In this document: positions 27,148 to 35,614 of the stretch, in pieces
How positions within the stretch are numbered: the first letter of the stretch is position 1
Layout of the letters: each line of letters starts with the position of its first letter
Source of the DNA: Streptomyces sp. CGMCC 4.7035
Lineage (GTDB): Bacteria > Actinomycetota > Actinomycetes > Streptomycetales > Streptomycetaceae
Direction: 5' to 3'
DNA: 64,000 nucleotides
Assembly (NCBI RefSeq): GCF_031583065.1
Contig: NZ_CP134053.1
Span: 1,364,001-1,428,000 of the forward strand
Notes under the pieces: generated by a model
The model's input: only the letters and a program-made list of their open reading frames with translations
What the model was told of the DNA's origin: nothing
Database searches by the model: none
Position numbers and translations under genes: made by a program

Positions 27148-27520
27148 GGTGGTCCCCTCCGGTGTCGCGGCTCCGTCGTACCGGTCGGTACGCCCTGCGT
27201 CCGAAGGACAGCATGGCGGAGATCACGAGTCGTGGAACGGACCCGACGTGTGACCTGCGTCAAAGAATTCGCGTTCGTATCCGGTCGGCGGATGTCCGTG
27301 TGGCGGCGCAGTATCACAGCCACATCGCCGAATTGAGTGGTTTTGCTCGCGCGTGTTGCCCAAGCGATGCCGACTGATGTTGGTCATCGGGTCCTGAGAT
27401 GCGGGATAATGGCTTGGAAGCAATGTGTTCGATGCCGGTGTCGCGTGTCCTGTGAGGGATCACGTGCCCTTCAAGGGGCCGTCGGCAGACGATGAGCTGG
27501 TTTCAGGAAGGGGAACGAGC
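27148..27520. other. Gene-free divergent promoter region
   Basis: This 373-bp interval lies between the enoyl-CoA hydratase start (minus) and the DUF3117 start (plus). TTGGTC at 27380-27385 and GATAAT at 27405-27410 could be a sigma-70-like promoter for DUF3117, although the 19-bp spacing is long. The centre is relatively AT-rich. No gene is convincing. Confidence 0.5.
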
Positions 27521-27688
27521 ATGGCGGCCATGAAGCCGCGGACGGGCGACGGCCCGCTCGAGGTGACCAAGGAGGGGCGGGGCATCGTCATGCGCGTTCC
27601 GCTCGAAGGCGGCGGTCGGCTCGTCGTCGAGCTGACCCCTGATGAGGCCGACGCGCTTGGCGACGCCCTCAAGAAGGTCGTCGGCTGA
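27521..27688 (+). CDS. DUF3117 protein (Rv1211-like)
   Basis: A 55-residue conserved actinobacterial protein: MAAMKPRTGDGPLEVTKEGR, then a short beta/alpha segment ending LVVELTPDEADALGDALKKV. Its function is not known. The ATG at 27521 has AGGAAGGGG upstream; the longer open frame from 27425 is not needed. A strong terminator follows, so it is probably a monocistronic unit. Its place between tag and the sigma factor region is the same as in mycobacteria. Confidence 0.9.
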   Translation: MAAMKPRTGDGPLEVTKEGRGIVMRVPLEGGGRLVVELTPDEADALGDALKKVVG

Positions 27689-27711
27689 CGCGCAAGCGAC
27701 CCCAGCCTTCG

Positions 27712-27752
27712 GCTGCCCCGGCATCGTACGCGGTGCCGGGGCAGCTGTTTTT
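27712..27752 (+). terminator. Rho-independent terminator of the DUF3117 gene
   Basis: GCTGCCCCGGCA and its complement form a 12-bp stem with a 10-nt loop, followed by TGTTTTT. The T-tract is on the plus strand, so it serves the small gene ending at 27688. Confidence 0.92.
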
Positions 27753-27792
27753 CCAGGGGGGTGCGGTCCTCACGTGCGCGCCCCGCGCGGTC

Positions 27793-28425
27793 TCAGCGCT
27801 TGACCGCGCACAGCAGCCCTTCGCCCACCGGGAGCAGGGAGGGTACGAGGTCCGGGCTCTCGCGGACCGTGCGCAGCAGTTCCCGCAGCCGGAGGACTTC
27901 GGTGGGCTGCGGCCCCGAGTCCACCGTGCGGCCGTTGGCGAAGACGCCCTCGAAGACGACGAGGCCCCCCGGGCGCAGCAGGCGCAACGATTCAGCGAGG
28001 TAGTCGAGGACCTCGAGCCGATCGCCGTCGCAGAAGACGAGGTCATAGCCGACGTCCGCGAGCCGGGGCAGTACGTCCAGGGCGCGGCCCGGGATGAACC
28101 GGGCGCGGTTGCTCGCGAAACCGGAGGCGCGGAAGGCCTGGCGGGCGAACTGCTGGTGCTCCGGCTCCGGGTCGACCGTGGTCAGCACGCCGTCCGGTCG
28201 CATGCCGTGCAGCAGATGGATCCCGGAGACGCCGCATCCGGTGCCGATCTCCGCCACCGCCTTCGCGTCCACGGTGGCGGCGAGCAATCGCAGCGCGGCG
28301 CCCGCGCCGGGCGACACCGAGCGCAGCCCCGCTTCCCGGGCCCTCTCGCGGGCCCAGTGCAGCGCGTCGTCCTCGGCGACATAGGCGTCGGCGAACGCCC
28401 AGCTCGTCTGCCGGTTGCCGGTAAT
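27793..28425 (-). CDS. O-methyltransferase (Rv1220c-like), apparent ATT start
   Basis: A 210-residue SAM-dependent methyltransferase of the class I O-methyltransferase type. Motif I is VAEIGTGCGVSGIHLL, the acidic strand-2 end is TVDPEPEHQ, and DLVFCDGD and LRLLRPGGLVVFEGV follow. The first ATG/GTG/TTG in frame is a GTG at 28317, but that would cut away 37 residues (QTSWAFADAYVAEDDA and so on) that align with the mycobacterial relative. An ATT at 28425 follows AGGAGAG with a 6-bp gap and gives the full-length protein. The substrate is unknown. It is divergent from the sigma factor gene, as in mycobacteria. Confidence 0.85.
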   Translation of the reverse strand: MTGNRQTSWAFADAYVAEDDALHWARERAREAGLRSVSPGAGAALRLLAATVDAKAVAEIGTGCGVSGIHLLHGMRPDGVLTTVDPEPEHQQFARQAFRASGFASNRARFIPGRALDVLPRLADVGYDLVFCDGDRLEVLDYLAESLRLLRPGGLVVFEGVFANGRTVDSGPQPTEVLRLRELLRTVRESPDLVPSLLPVGEGLLCAVKR

Positions 28426-28477
28426 GACCCTCTCCTGTCCCCGTGCTTGCCTGGGCGTGACTGTATCCGTTGACGGC

Positions 28478-28505
28478 GGGAACCCGCAGATGGGACCAGA
28501 CGTTT
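28478..28505 (+). promoter_or_regulatory. ECF-type promoter of the sigma factor gene
   Basis: GGGAACC at 28478-28484 and CGTTT at 28501-28505 are separated by 16 bp. This matches the GGAAC-N16/17-CGTT consensus of SigE-type ECF sigma factors. It is 40 bp before the first possible start codon (28549) and 140 bp before the preferred one (28645). The sigma factor probably activates its own gene here. Confidence 0.65.
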
Positions 28506-28644
28506 AGGAGGGTGGGAAGAGCAGCGGGGGAAGGACGGGGGGAAACGGATGGATCTGGACCTCGAGCGAGTGCTCACGCAGCCGCATCAGCGCACATCAA
28601 GTTCTCTTAAAACCGCTTATCCGGAGCTAACGGGCGAGGTGGCT

Positions 28645-29418
28645 ATGGTAGGGGCTCCACTGGACACCACCAGAGCCAACAGGGGAGGTGCGGCTGCGCC
28701 TGTGGATCGGGGAGGAGTGCTACGGCGCCTCCTCAGGTCGTCGGGTGAGCCGAAATCCGTGACTGACATCGCTGACAACCACCACGCTGCCGAGACCGTG
28801 CAGACCGCGACCTTCGCCACCGACGCGGACTCACAGGCGTGGACTCCGCCCACCTGGGAGGAGATCGTCAGCATGCACAGCGGCCGGGTCTACCGGCTGG
28901 CGTACCGCCTGACCGGCAACCAGCACGACGCCGAGGATCTGACCCAGGAAGTCTTCGTCCGGGTCTTCCGCTCCCTGTCGACGTACACGCCTGGCACCTT
29001 CGAGGGCTGGCTGCACCGCATCACGACGAACCTCTTCCTGGACATGGTGCGCCGCAAGCAGCGCATCCGCTTCGACGCGCTCGGCGAGGACGCGGCCGAG
29101 CGGCTGGCCAGCCGTGAGCCGACCCCTCAGCAGGTCTTCAACGACGCGCACTTCGACGCGGACGTCCAGCAGGCCCTCGACACGCTCGCGCCCGAGTTCC
29201 GCGCGGCCGTCGTCCTCTGCGACATCGAAGGACTGTCGTACGAGGAGATCGCCGCGACCCTGGGCGTCAAGCTCGGTACGGTCCGGTCCCGTATCCACCG
29301 CGGCCGCTCGCAGCTGCGCAAGGCCCTCGCGCACCGCTCGCCGGAAGCCCGTGCAGCCGAGCGCCGCTCCTTGGTGGCCCGTGTCCCCGCGCTGGGGGGA
29401 GGGGGCGCGACCGCGTGA
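28645..29418 (+). CDS. sigE: ECF RNA polymerase sigma factor (mycobacterial SigE-like)
   Basis: A 257-residue ECF sigma factor. The region 2 domain ([20 protein letters not shown], then VFVRVFRSL) recognises the -10 element; region 4 is [20 protein letters not shown] with the helix-turn-helix [20 protein letters not shown]. About 60 poorly conserved residues precede region 2. The ATG at 28645 has GAGGTGG very close upstream; an in-frame ATG at 28549 has GGGGGGAAACGG before it and gives 289 residues, so two isoforms are possible. Neighbours (methyltransferase, anti-sigma, HtrA, TatB) equal the Rv1220c-Rv1224 order, pointing to envelope-stress response. The symbol follows the mycobacterial name, not Streptomyces SigE (SCO3356). 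Confidence 0.9.
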   Translation: MVGAPLDTTRANRGGAAAPVDRGGVLRRLLRSSGEPKSVTDIADNHHAAETVQTATFATDADSQAWTPPTWEEIVSMHSGRVYRLAYRLTGNQHDAEDLTQEVFVRVFRSLSTYTPGTFEGWLHRITTNLFLDMVRRKQRIRFDALGEDAAERLASREPTPQQVFNDAHFDADVQQALDTLAPEFRAAVVLCDIEGLSYEEIAATLGVKLGTVRSRIHRGRSQLRKALAHRSPEARAAERRSLVARVPALGGGGATA

Positions 29419-30401
29419 GTGGATCCCGTCGCCCCACACCGGCAGAGCAGCACCTGGGAGACCGTCTTTCCGCCCTGATCGACGGAGAGCTCGGTCATGA
29501 GACGCGCGAGCGCGTGCTGGCCCATCTGGCCACGTGCGCGAAGTGCAAGGCCGAGGCCGACGCACAGCGCCGACTGAAGAGCGTCTTCGCGGAGGCGGCC
29601 CCGCCGCCTCCCTCGGAGAGCTTCCTGGCCCGCCTTCAGGGCCTGTCCGCGGGAGGTGACGTCGACGGCGGTGGCACGCCGCTCGGCGGGGGAGGCTTCG
29701 GCAGAAGACTTGAGGGAACCGCCGGGCTGCCCGCGGGCTCCGGCGTCTTCGGAGTGAGGGGCGAGCCCTTCAGGTACGTCCCGTCGGTGCCGCACGCGGC
29801 GGCGCTGTCCCCTTCCGAGGGTCCGACCCTCTCCGGGGACCGCGGCTTCCGCACCCACCCCGTCGGCCGTCATGATGCCGAGCGGTCGGCCTCGCGCGGG
29901 CTGCGGTTCGCGTTCGCCGCCGCGGGCGCGGTGTCACTGGCCGCGATCGCGCTCGGCGGGATGTCGTCGGGCGTCACGACCGACGCGGGCGCGGAGGCAC
30001 GCGGCGGTTCGGGCGCCGGAAGCAATGTGACCCCGATGCGTTCACCGGGCACCGGCGGTGCCACGGCGCCCGAGAACCAGCGCCGGCGGTCCACCGGACC
30101 ACTGCTCGGACAGCGGACGCTCGGCGAGGCTTCCGTCGCCTCGACGGAGGCGTCGGCCCCGCTGCTGCCGGGTGCCCCGGGTGTCCAGGACATCTCGGAG
30201 ATGCGCGCCCTGACTACCCCCCTGGTGGCCGGAGTCGCCGCGATGTCCCCGCTCATACGACCGCTCGCCGAGACCCCACCGGTCACGCTGACCTCCTGGG
30301 CGACCGCCCCTGAGATCACGGCTCCCGGGCTGCTGGCCGCGCCGGTGCCGACCTCGTCCGCCACCCCGTCCCCCACACCCTCCTCGCACACCGCCCGCTG
30401 A
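29415..30401 (+). CDS. Anti-sigma factor with ZAS zinc motif (RseA-like)
   Basis: A 328-residue protein that should bind and inhibit the ECF sigma factor whose gene it overlaps by 4 bp. The ZAS motif is His37-x3-Cys41-x2-Cys44 (HLATCAKC). A Gly/Pro-rich cytoplasmic linker runs to about residue 160, then one membrane span at about 162-184, and an extracytoplasmic, Pro/Thr/Ser-rich tail. The span places signal perception outside the cell, unlike the mycobacterial RseA, which is shorter. The start is the overlapping GTG at 29415. Confidence 0.9.
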   Translation: MSGSRRPTPAEQHLGDRLSALIDGELGHETRERVLAHLATCAKCKAEADAQRRLKSVFAEAAPPPPSESFLARLQGLSAGGDVDGGGTPLGGGGFGRRLEGTAGLPAGSGVFGVRGEPFRYVPSVPHAAALSPSEGPTLSGDRGFRTHPVGRHDAERSASRGLRFAFAAAGAVSLAAIALGGMSSGVTTDAGAEARGGSGAGSNVTPMRSPGTGGATAPENQRRRSTGPLLGQRTLGEASVASTEASAPLLPGAPGVQDISEMRALTTPLVAGVAAMSPLIRPLAETPPVTLTSWATAPEITAPGLLAAPVPTSSATPSPTPSSHTAR

Positions 30402-30539
30402 CCCGGCGTCTGCGCGGCGGCCCTGGAACCTGGTTGAATCCATGGTGGGCCGCGCTCGCGGGAGCGATCCGGGCGCGGAATCGACAATCCAGCGGCGACC
30501 GTCGGCGCCGTCGTGCCGCGGGCCGGGTGTGAGGAGAGC

Positions 30540-32675
30540 ATGAACGAGGGGGACTTCGAGCTGGAGCGTCCGGTGTCGGTGCGGCCTGTGGGCGGTGCCG
30601 TGGGGGAGGCGGGGTCCCAAGGGTCCGATGCTGGAGGCGACTTCGAGCTGGAGCGTCCGGTATCGGTGCGGCCTGCGGGCGGTGCCGTGGCCGACACGGA
30701 GCCCGAACCGTCCGACGCTGTGCCGGTCGTGTCCGAGGGTGCTGGTGCCGCCGGTGCCGCCGGTGCCGCGCAGGAACGTTCTGTTGAGGTGAGCGCCCCC
30801 CAGCCGGGCGGCGACGCGCACGCAGCCCCTGACGACCGCCCCAGGCCCCTCCACGACCCCGACCCCTACGGCACCCCGCCCTACGGTCAACCGGGTCCCT
30901 GGGCCCCCGCTCCGCCCGTCCAGCACCCGGCGACGACACACGCCCACGGCATGGCACCCCCGCCGCTTCCGGCACACGGCGCGCCGATCCCCGCGGCACC
31001 CGCGCCGCCAGGCGTGCCAATCCCTCCGGCACCTGCGGAACCGGGCGCGCCCGTCCCTCCGGCGCCTGCGTCGATGGACGGGCCGATCCCTCCGGCGCCT
31101 GCGTCGATGGACGGGCCGATCCCTCCGGCGCCCGCGCTGCCGGGCGCGCCTATCTCTCCGGCGCCTGCGTCGATGGACGGGCCGATCCCTCCGGCGCCCG
31201 CGCTGCCGGGCGCGCCCATCTCTCCGGCGCCCGCGCCGGCGGACGGGCCGATCCCTCCGGCGCCCGCGCTGCCGGGCGCGCCCATCCCTCCGGCGCCCGC
31301 GCCGGCGGACGGGCCGATCCCACCGGCACCCGCGCCGACAGACGCGCCGATTCGCGGCGCGGCGGAGCCCAGCGTGTCGATTCCCGGCATGCCCGTGCCT
31401 GCCCCGGCCGTCCCGGCGGCCCCGCCCGGCGTACCGCCCGCGCCGGCAGCTCCCGTGCCGGCCCCCGCCCCGTACCCCGCCACCCCCTGGCAGAGCTACG
31501 ACCCCTGGGCACCCCGAGCCCCCTTCCAGCAGACCGGCGCCGCCGTCGCCACCCAGGAGCAGCGGCGCAAGCGGGGCAAGAGGGTGCTCGTGGTCGGGGC
31601 CGTGCTGATCGCGCTGGTGGCCGGCGGCGTCGGCGGTGTCGTCGGTGCCGCGCTGGAGCGGAACAGCGAGACCGGGGACGTCCGGCTGCCGCAAGCCGGG
31701 GTCGAGCCCAAGGGCCGCCCCCGGGACAGCGTCGCCGGGATCGCCGCACGGGCGCTGCCCAGCGTCGTCACCCTGCACGTCAAGGGCACCGAGGCCGCAG
31801 GCACCGGCACCGGGTTCGTCCTCGACGAACGCGGACACATCCTCACCAACAACCACGTCGTCGAACCCGCCGGAGCCGGTGGCGAGATAACGGTGACGTT
31901 CAACAGCGGCGAGACGGCCAAGGCCACCGTCGTCGGCCGGGACACCGGCTACGACCTCGCCGTCGTCAAGGTCAGCGGTGTCCACGGCCTGCGGCCCATG
32001 CCCCTCGGTAACTCCGACAACGTCCAGGTCGGCGATCCCGTCGTCGCCATCGGCGCGCCCTTCGACCTGGCCGGCACCGTCACCTCCGGGATCATCAGTG
32101 CCACGGAACGGCCGATCACGGCCGGGGGCGAGAAGGGCGACGGCAGCGACGTGTCGTATGTCGACGCCCTGCAGACCGACGCCCCGATCAACCCCGGCAA
32201 CTCCGGCGGCCCCCTCCTCGACTCCAAGGGCCGGGTCGTCGGGATCAACTCCGCCATCCGGTCGGCCGACAGCGGCTCGGACAAGAGCGGCCAGGCGGGT
32301 TCCATCGGGCTCGGCTTCGCCATCCCGGTCAACCAGGCCAAGCGCGTCGCCGAGGAGCTGATCAACACCGGTAAGGCCACCCACCCCGTGATCGGTGTCA
32401 CCCTCGACATGAACTACACGGGGGACGGCGCCCGCGTCGACGCCAAGGGGGCCGGCGGCGGTCCCGCGGTCAACCGGTCGGGCCCCGGCCACAAGGCCGG
32501 CATCAAGCCCGGCGACGTCATCACGGAGGTCGACGGCGTGCGCGTCCACTCAGGCGAGGAGCTCATCATCAAGACCCGCGCCCACCGCCCCGGCGACCGC
32601 CTGGAGCTGACCGTCGTCCGTGACGGTGCGGCAAGGAAGATCACGCTCGTCCTCGGTTCCGCGGACGGCAATTGA
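30540..32675 (+). CDS. htrA: HtrA/DegP-like membrane serine protease with PDZ domain
   Basis: A 711-residue protease. Residues 1-345 are cytoplasmic and Pro/Ala-rich, with two near-identical DFELERPVSVRP copies at the start and ten or eleven 11-residue PPAPA repeats (about residues 150-275). One membrane span is at about 347-372. The extracytoplasmic trypsin-like domain has the triad His439 (NNHVV), Asp472 (YDLAVVK) and Ser555 (NPGNSGGP); a PDZ domain occupies the last 110 residues. It probably degrades damaged secreted proteins and may act on the anti-sigma factor. The ATG at 30540 follows GAGGAGAGC. Confidence 0.93.
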   Translation: MNEGDFELERPVSVRPVGGAVGEAGSQGSDAGGDFELERPVSVRPAGGAVADTEPEPSDAVPVVSEGAGAAGAAGAAQERSVEVSAPQPGGDAHAAPDDRPRPLHDPDPYGTPPYGQPGPWAPAPPVQHPATTHAHGMAPPPLPAHGAPIPAAPAPPGVPIPPAPAEPGAPVPPAPASMDGPIPPAPASMDGPIPPAPALPGAPISPAPASMDGPIPPAPALPGAPISPAPAPADGPIPPAPALPGAPIPPAPAPADGPIPPAPAPTDAPIRGAAEPSVSIPGMPVPAPAVPAAPPGVPPAPAAPVPAPAPYPATPWQSYDPWAPRAPFQQTGAAVATQEQRRKRGKRVLVVGAVLIALVAGGVGGVVGAALERNSETGDVRLPQAGVEPKGRPRDSVAGIAARALPSVVTLHVKGTEAAGTGTGFVLDERGHILTNNHVVEPAGAGGEITVTFNSGETAKATVVGRDTGYDLAVVKVSGVHGLRPMPLGNSDNVQVGDPVVAIGAPFDLAGTVTSGIISATERPITAGGEKGDGSDVSYVDALQTDAPINPGNSGGPLLDSKGRVVGINSAIRSADSGSDKSGQAGSIGLGFAIPVNQAKRVAEELINTGKATHPVIGVTLDMNYTGDGARVDAKGAGGGPAVNRSGPGHKAGIKPGDVITEVDGVRVHSGEELIIKTRAHRPGDRLELTVVRDGAARKITLVLGSADGN
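30983..31350 (+). repeat. 33-bp repeats coding the PPAPA region of HtrA
   Basis: About ten 33-bp units encode 11-residue blocks such as PPAPASMDGPI, PPAPALPGAPI and PPAPAPADGPI. Neighbouring blocks alternate between three versions, several of them identical at the DNA level, which indicates recent expansion. The frame is kept throughout. Confidence 0.85.
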
Positions 32676-32874
32676 CACCAACCTCACAGGGACGGGTCCG
32701 AAACCCGTCCCACAAGGCAAACATCCCGGAAAACCCGCCGCGTACACGCGGACGGGGCGCCCGGACAGTACCGGTCCGGCGGGAACGCCGGGTACCGTGG
32801 ACCCGGCCCGGACCACGGAAGACCCGCACAGACCACCGAGGGCCGAGGACCGAGGACATCGCAAGGAGCTTCAG

Positions 32875-33327
32875 GTGTTCAATGACATAGGACCGCTCGA
32901 GCTGGTCACGCTCGTTGTCCTCGCCGTGCTCGTCTTCGGTCCGGACAAGCTCCCGAAGATGATCCAGGACGTCACGCGCACCATCCGCAAGATCCGCGAG
33001 TTCTCCGAGGGCGCCAAGCAGGACATCCGGAACGAGCTGGGTCCGGAGTTCAAGGACTTCGAGTTCGAGGACCTCAACCCCAAGACGTTCATCCGCAAGC
33101 AGCTGGACAACGACGACCTGGGGCTCAAGGAGATCCGCAACGGCTTCGACCTGAAGAAGGAGATGGCCGAGGTCACGGACGCGGTCCACGGCCGCGACTC
33201 CGAATCCTCGCCCTCGTCCTCCTCCTCGTCGACCTCCGGTGCCACCGGCGGCACCGTCGACATGACGAAGAGGCCCGAGAAGGCCGCCCCCGACGAGCGC
33301 CCGCCCTTCGACGCGGACGCTACCTGA
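32875..33327 (+). CDS. tatB: Twin-arginine translocase subunit TatB
   Basis: A 150-residue TatB protein. One short N-terminal membrane span (about residues 5-20, ELVTLVVLAVLVFGPDKLP) is followed by the FGP hinge, an amphipathic helix (MIQDVTRTIRKIREFSEGAK) and a charged tail with a Ser run. The E/D near the start of the span (GPLEL) is as in TatB rather than TatA. It would work with TatA and TatC, which are not in the window. The GTG at 32875 follows AAGGAGCTTCAG. Its position after htrA is as in mycobacteria (Rv1224). Confidence 0.92.
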   Translation: MFNDIGPLELVTLVVLAVLVFGPDKLPKMIQDVTRTIRKIREFSEGAKQDIRNELGPEFKDFEFEDLNPKTFIRKQLDNDDLGLKEIRNGFDLKKEMAEVTDAVHGRDSESSPSSSSSSTSGATGGTVDMTKRPEKAAPDERPPFDADAT

Positions 33328-33568
33328 GCCGTAGGCGGACGCCACCCGCGCCCACTCTGCTCGCCGGGTGACGTGACGCAGGTCATACGTCCGACCGGCG
33401 TGCGCGTGGCCCCGTAGCGACGTGCAGGGGGCCGTACGCGCCGGGCGTTTCCCTGCTGCTCTGAGCGCTGTGGCTATGCTGCCCAGTTGTTGTGCGGACC
33501 ATTTGTGAGCGAGGACGCCCGTGGGGGGCGGGCCGCTCGGGTCCGACGAGAGCGAGGAGGCGTCCGAG

Positions 33569-34225
33569 ATGGAGACGACGAGTCGGGTGGGCGCGCAGGC
33601 GCCGGCCGCGGAGGGCGGAGCGCAGCTTCCCTTCGCCCGGCGCACGGTCGACGGCTATCTCCAGGCGTCCTTCCCGTGGTACGGCCTCGACGAGGCGTTC
33701 ACGGGCCCGCGCTGGCTGATGCAGGTGGGTACCGCGGCCGACGGGGTGGTGGAGCACGGTTCGATCGGGCACGGCGACGAGCCCTCCGTGCGCAACGAGG
33801 CCACCGAGGACAAGGAGCGGTTCGCGGTCGTGGTCACGGTCGCGGCCAACCCCGACCGGCGCAGTGCGGACGGCACGGGCCTGCTGGAGGCCACGTCGGT
33901 CTCCTCCGCGGCCTGGCTCGCGGGCGTGGGGCTGCTGTCGTTCACCTGGCCCGGCCAGCTGGACCACACCCTGCGGGACGACTGGCTGGAGCAGCAGACC
34001 GAGACGGCGTGGGTTCTCGCCGACGACCTGGCCGGCCCCGACTGGTCCGCTCTGACCCTGCCCGTGGACGGCGTCCCGACGCCCTTCCACTACCGCGAGT
34101 CCGAGTTCGGCTGGGTACTCGCCGGGTCGACGCAGGCGGGGGTGCACGTGGGGGCGTACGGAAGAGGCATGAGCGCGTACGGCCTGGGCTTCGCGGTGGT
34201 CAAGGACATCTCCGCGTACGCCTAG
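33569..34225 (+). CDS. Conserved hypothetical protein
   Basis: A 218-residue soluble protein without signal peptide or membrane span. It has a mixed alpha/beta look with conserved-looking segments such as DGYLQASFPWYGLDEAFTG, FTWPGQLDH and FHYRESEFGWVLAG. I do not recognise a catalytic motif. I chose the ATG at 33569 because AGGAGG lies just upstream; the GTG at 33521 has nothing comparable. It lies between tatB and a convergent mrp gene and is followed directly by a 21-bp repeat array. Its function is unknown. Confidence 0.8.
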   Translation: METTSRVGAQAPAAEGGAQLPFARRTVDGYLQASFPWYGLDEAFTGPRWLMQVGTAADGVVEHGSIGHGDEPSVRNEATEDKERFAVVVTVAANPDRRSADGTGLLEATSVSSAAWLAGVGLLSFTWPGQLDHTLRDDWLEQQTETAWVLADDLAGPDWSALTLPVDGVPTPFHYRESEFGWVLAGSTQAGVHVGAYGRGMSAYGLGFAVVKDISAYA

Positions 34226-34250
34226 TCGGGCAGTCACATACGCCTGGTCC

Positions 34251-34373
34251 GGCAGCCAGGGTCACGACGACGGCAGCCAGGGTCACGACGACGGCAGCCG
34301 CGGTTACGACGACGGCAGCCGCGGTTACGACGACGGCAGCCGCGGTTACGACGACGGCAGCCGCGGTTACGAC
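34251..34373. repeat. 21-bp tandem repeat array
   Basis: Five full 21-bp units and one of 18 bp run without gaps. Units 1 and 2 are GGCAGCCAGGGTCACGACG plus AC, units 3-6 have GGCAGCCGCGGTTACGAC. Units starting at 34251, 34272, 34293, 34314, 34335 and 34356 are in register. In one plus-strand frame they would read GSQGHDD and GSRGYDD. The array sits between convergent genes (stops at 34225 and 34437). Confidence 0.9.
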
Positions 34374-34436
34374 GGCGGGGGCGCCGTCCCACACGGGCGG
34401 CGCCCCCCACGGTCGTACGAGACGGTCGTACGAGCC

Positions 34437-35570
34437 CTAGAACTTGTTCTTCGGCGTGATCCCCAGCGACAGGCCCGACAGGCCCCGCTGGCGACCGCCC
34501 AGCTTGCCCGCGATCGAGCGCAGGGCCGAGCCCGCCGGGGAGTCCGGGTCCGTCAGGACCACCGGCTTGCCCTCGTCGCCGCCCTCGCGCAGCCGGACGT
34601 CGATCGGGATGGAGCCGAGGACCGGGACCGTCGCGCCCGTCGTACGCGTCAGACCGTCCGCGACCATCTGGCCGCCGCCCGTGCCGAAGACGTCCACCAT
34701 CTCGCCGCAGTGCGGGCAGGGCAGACCGGACATGTTCTCGACCACGCCCACGATCTTCTGGTGGGTCTGGACGGCGATGGCGCCCGCCCGCTCCGCGACC
34801 TCCGCGGCCGCCTGCTGCGGGGTGGTCACCACCAGGATCTCCGCGTTCGGGACGAGCTGGGCGACCGAGATCGCGATGTCGCCCGTGCCCGGCGGGAGGT
34901 CCAGAAGCAGGACGTCCAGGTCGCCCCACCACACGTCCGCGAGGAACTGCTGGAGGGCGCGGTGGAGCATCGGGCCGCGCCAGACGACCGGCGCGTTGCC
35001 CGGGGTGAACATGCCGATCGAGATGACCTTCACGCCGTTCGACTGCGGCGGCATGATCATGTTCTCGACCTGGGTCGGGCGGCCGTCCACGGCCAGCATG
35101 CGCGGCACGCTGTGGCCGTAGATGTCGGCGTCCACGACGCCCACCTTGAGACCGTCGGCCGCCATCGCCGCCGCCAGGTTCACCGTCACCGAGGACTTGC
35201 CGACGCCGCCCTTGCCGGACGCCACGGCGTACACCCGGGTCAGGTTGCCCGGCTTGGCGAACGGGACCTCGCGCTCGGCCTGGCCGCCGCGCAGCGCGGT
35301 CGCCAGCTCGCGGCGCTGCTCGTCGCTCATCACGTCGAGCGTGACGTCGACGCGGGTGACGCCGTCGACCCGGGAGACCGCGTCGGTCACACGCTTCGTG
35401 ATCGTGTCGCGCATGGGGCAGCCGGAAACCGTCAGGTACACGGTGACCGCAACCGCTCCGTCCGCGCCGATCTCCACCGATTTGACCATCCCCAGTTCGG
35501 TGATGGGTCGGTTGATCTCGGGGTCGTTCACCGTCGCCAGTGCCTCGCGCACCGCGTCTTCCGTAGCCAT
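34437..35570 (-). CDS. mrp: Mrp/NBP35 family ATP-binding protein
   Basis: A 377-residue P-loop ATPase of the Mrp/ApbC family, thought to carry or insert iron-sulfur clusters. The N-terminal 85 residues are a MIP18/DUF59 domain (MATEDAVREALATVNDPEIN). The deviant Walker A is SGKGGVGKSS, the second switch region is DLPPGTGD, and the CPHC motif for cluster binding is in SGLPCPHCGEM. The ATG at 35570 or GTG at 35576 may start it; neither has a strong site. Its position matches Rv1229c. Confidence 0.94.
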   Translation of the reverse strand: MATEDAVREALATVNDPEINRPITELGMVKSVEIGADGAVAVTVYLTVSGCPMRDTITKRVTDAVSRVDGVTRVDVTLDVMSDEQRRELATALRGGQAEREVPFAKPGNLTRVYAVASGKGGVGKSSVTVNLAAAMAADGLKVGVVDADIYGHSVPRMLAVDGRPTQVENMIMPPQSNGVKVISIGMFTPGNAPVVWRGPMLHRALQQFLADVWWGDLDVLLLDLPPGTGDIAISVAQLVPNAEILVVTTPQQAAAEVAERAGAIAVQTHQKIVGVVENMSGLPCPHCGEMVDVFGTGGGQMVADGLTRTTGATVPVLGSIPIDVRLREGGDEGKPVVLTDPDSPAGSALRSIAGKLGGRQRGLSGLSLGITPKNKF

Positions 35571-35614
35571 AAGCACGATGGTACGGCGCCCGGCGGGGGC
35601 CGCGGAAAGCCCCG

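Noticed and set aside
30042..32549. Minus-strand open frame of 835 codons
   Set aside because: Shadow of the anti-sigma and HtrA genes; no start site and no domains.
33487..34440. Plus-strand open frame ending in repeated ARVTTTAAAVTTT
   Set aside because: Shadow frame of the 218-residue protein that reads through the 21-bp array; no binding site and Arg/Gly-rich nonsense upstream.
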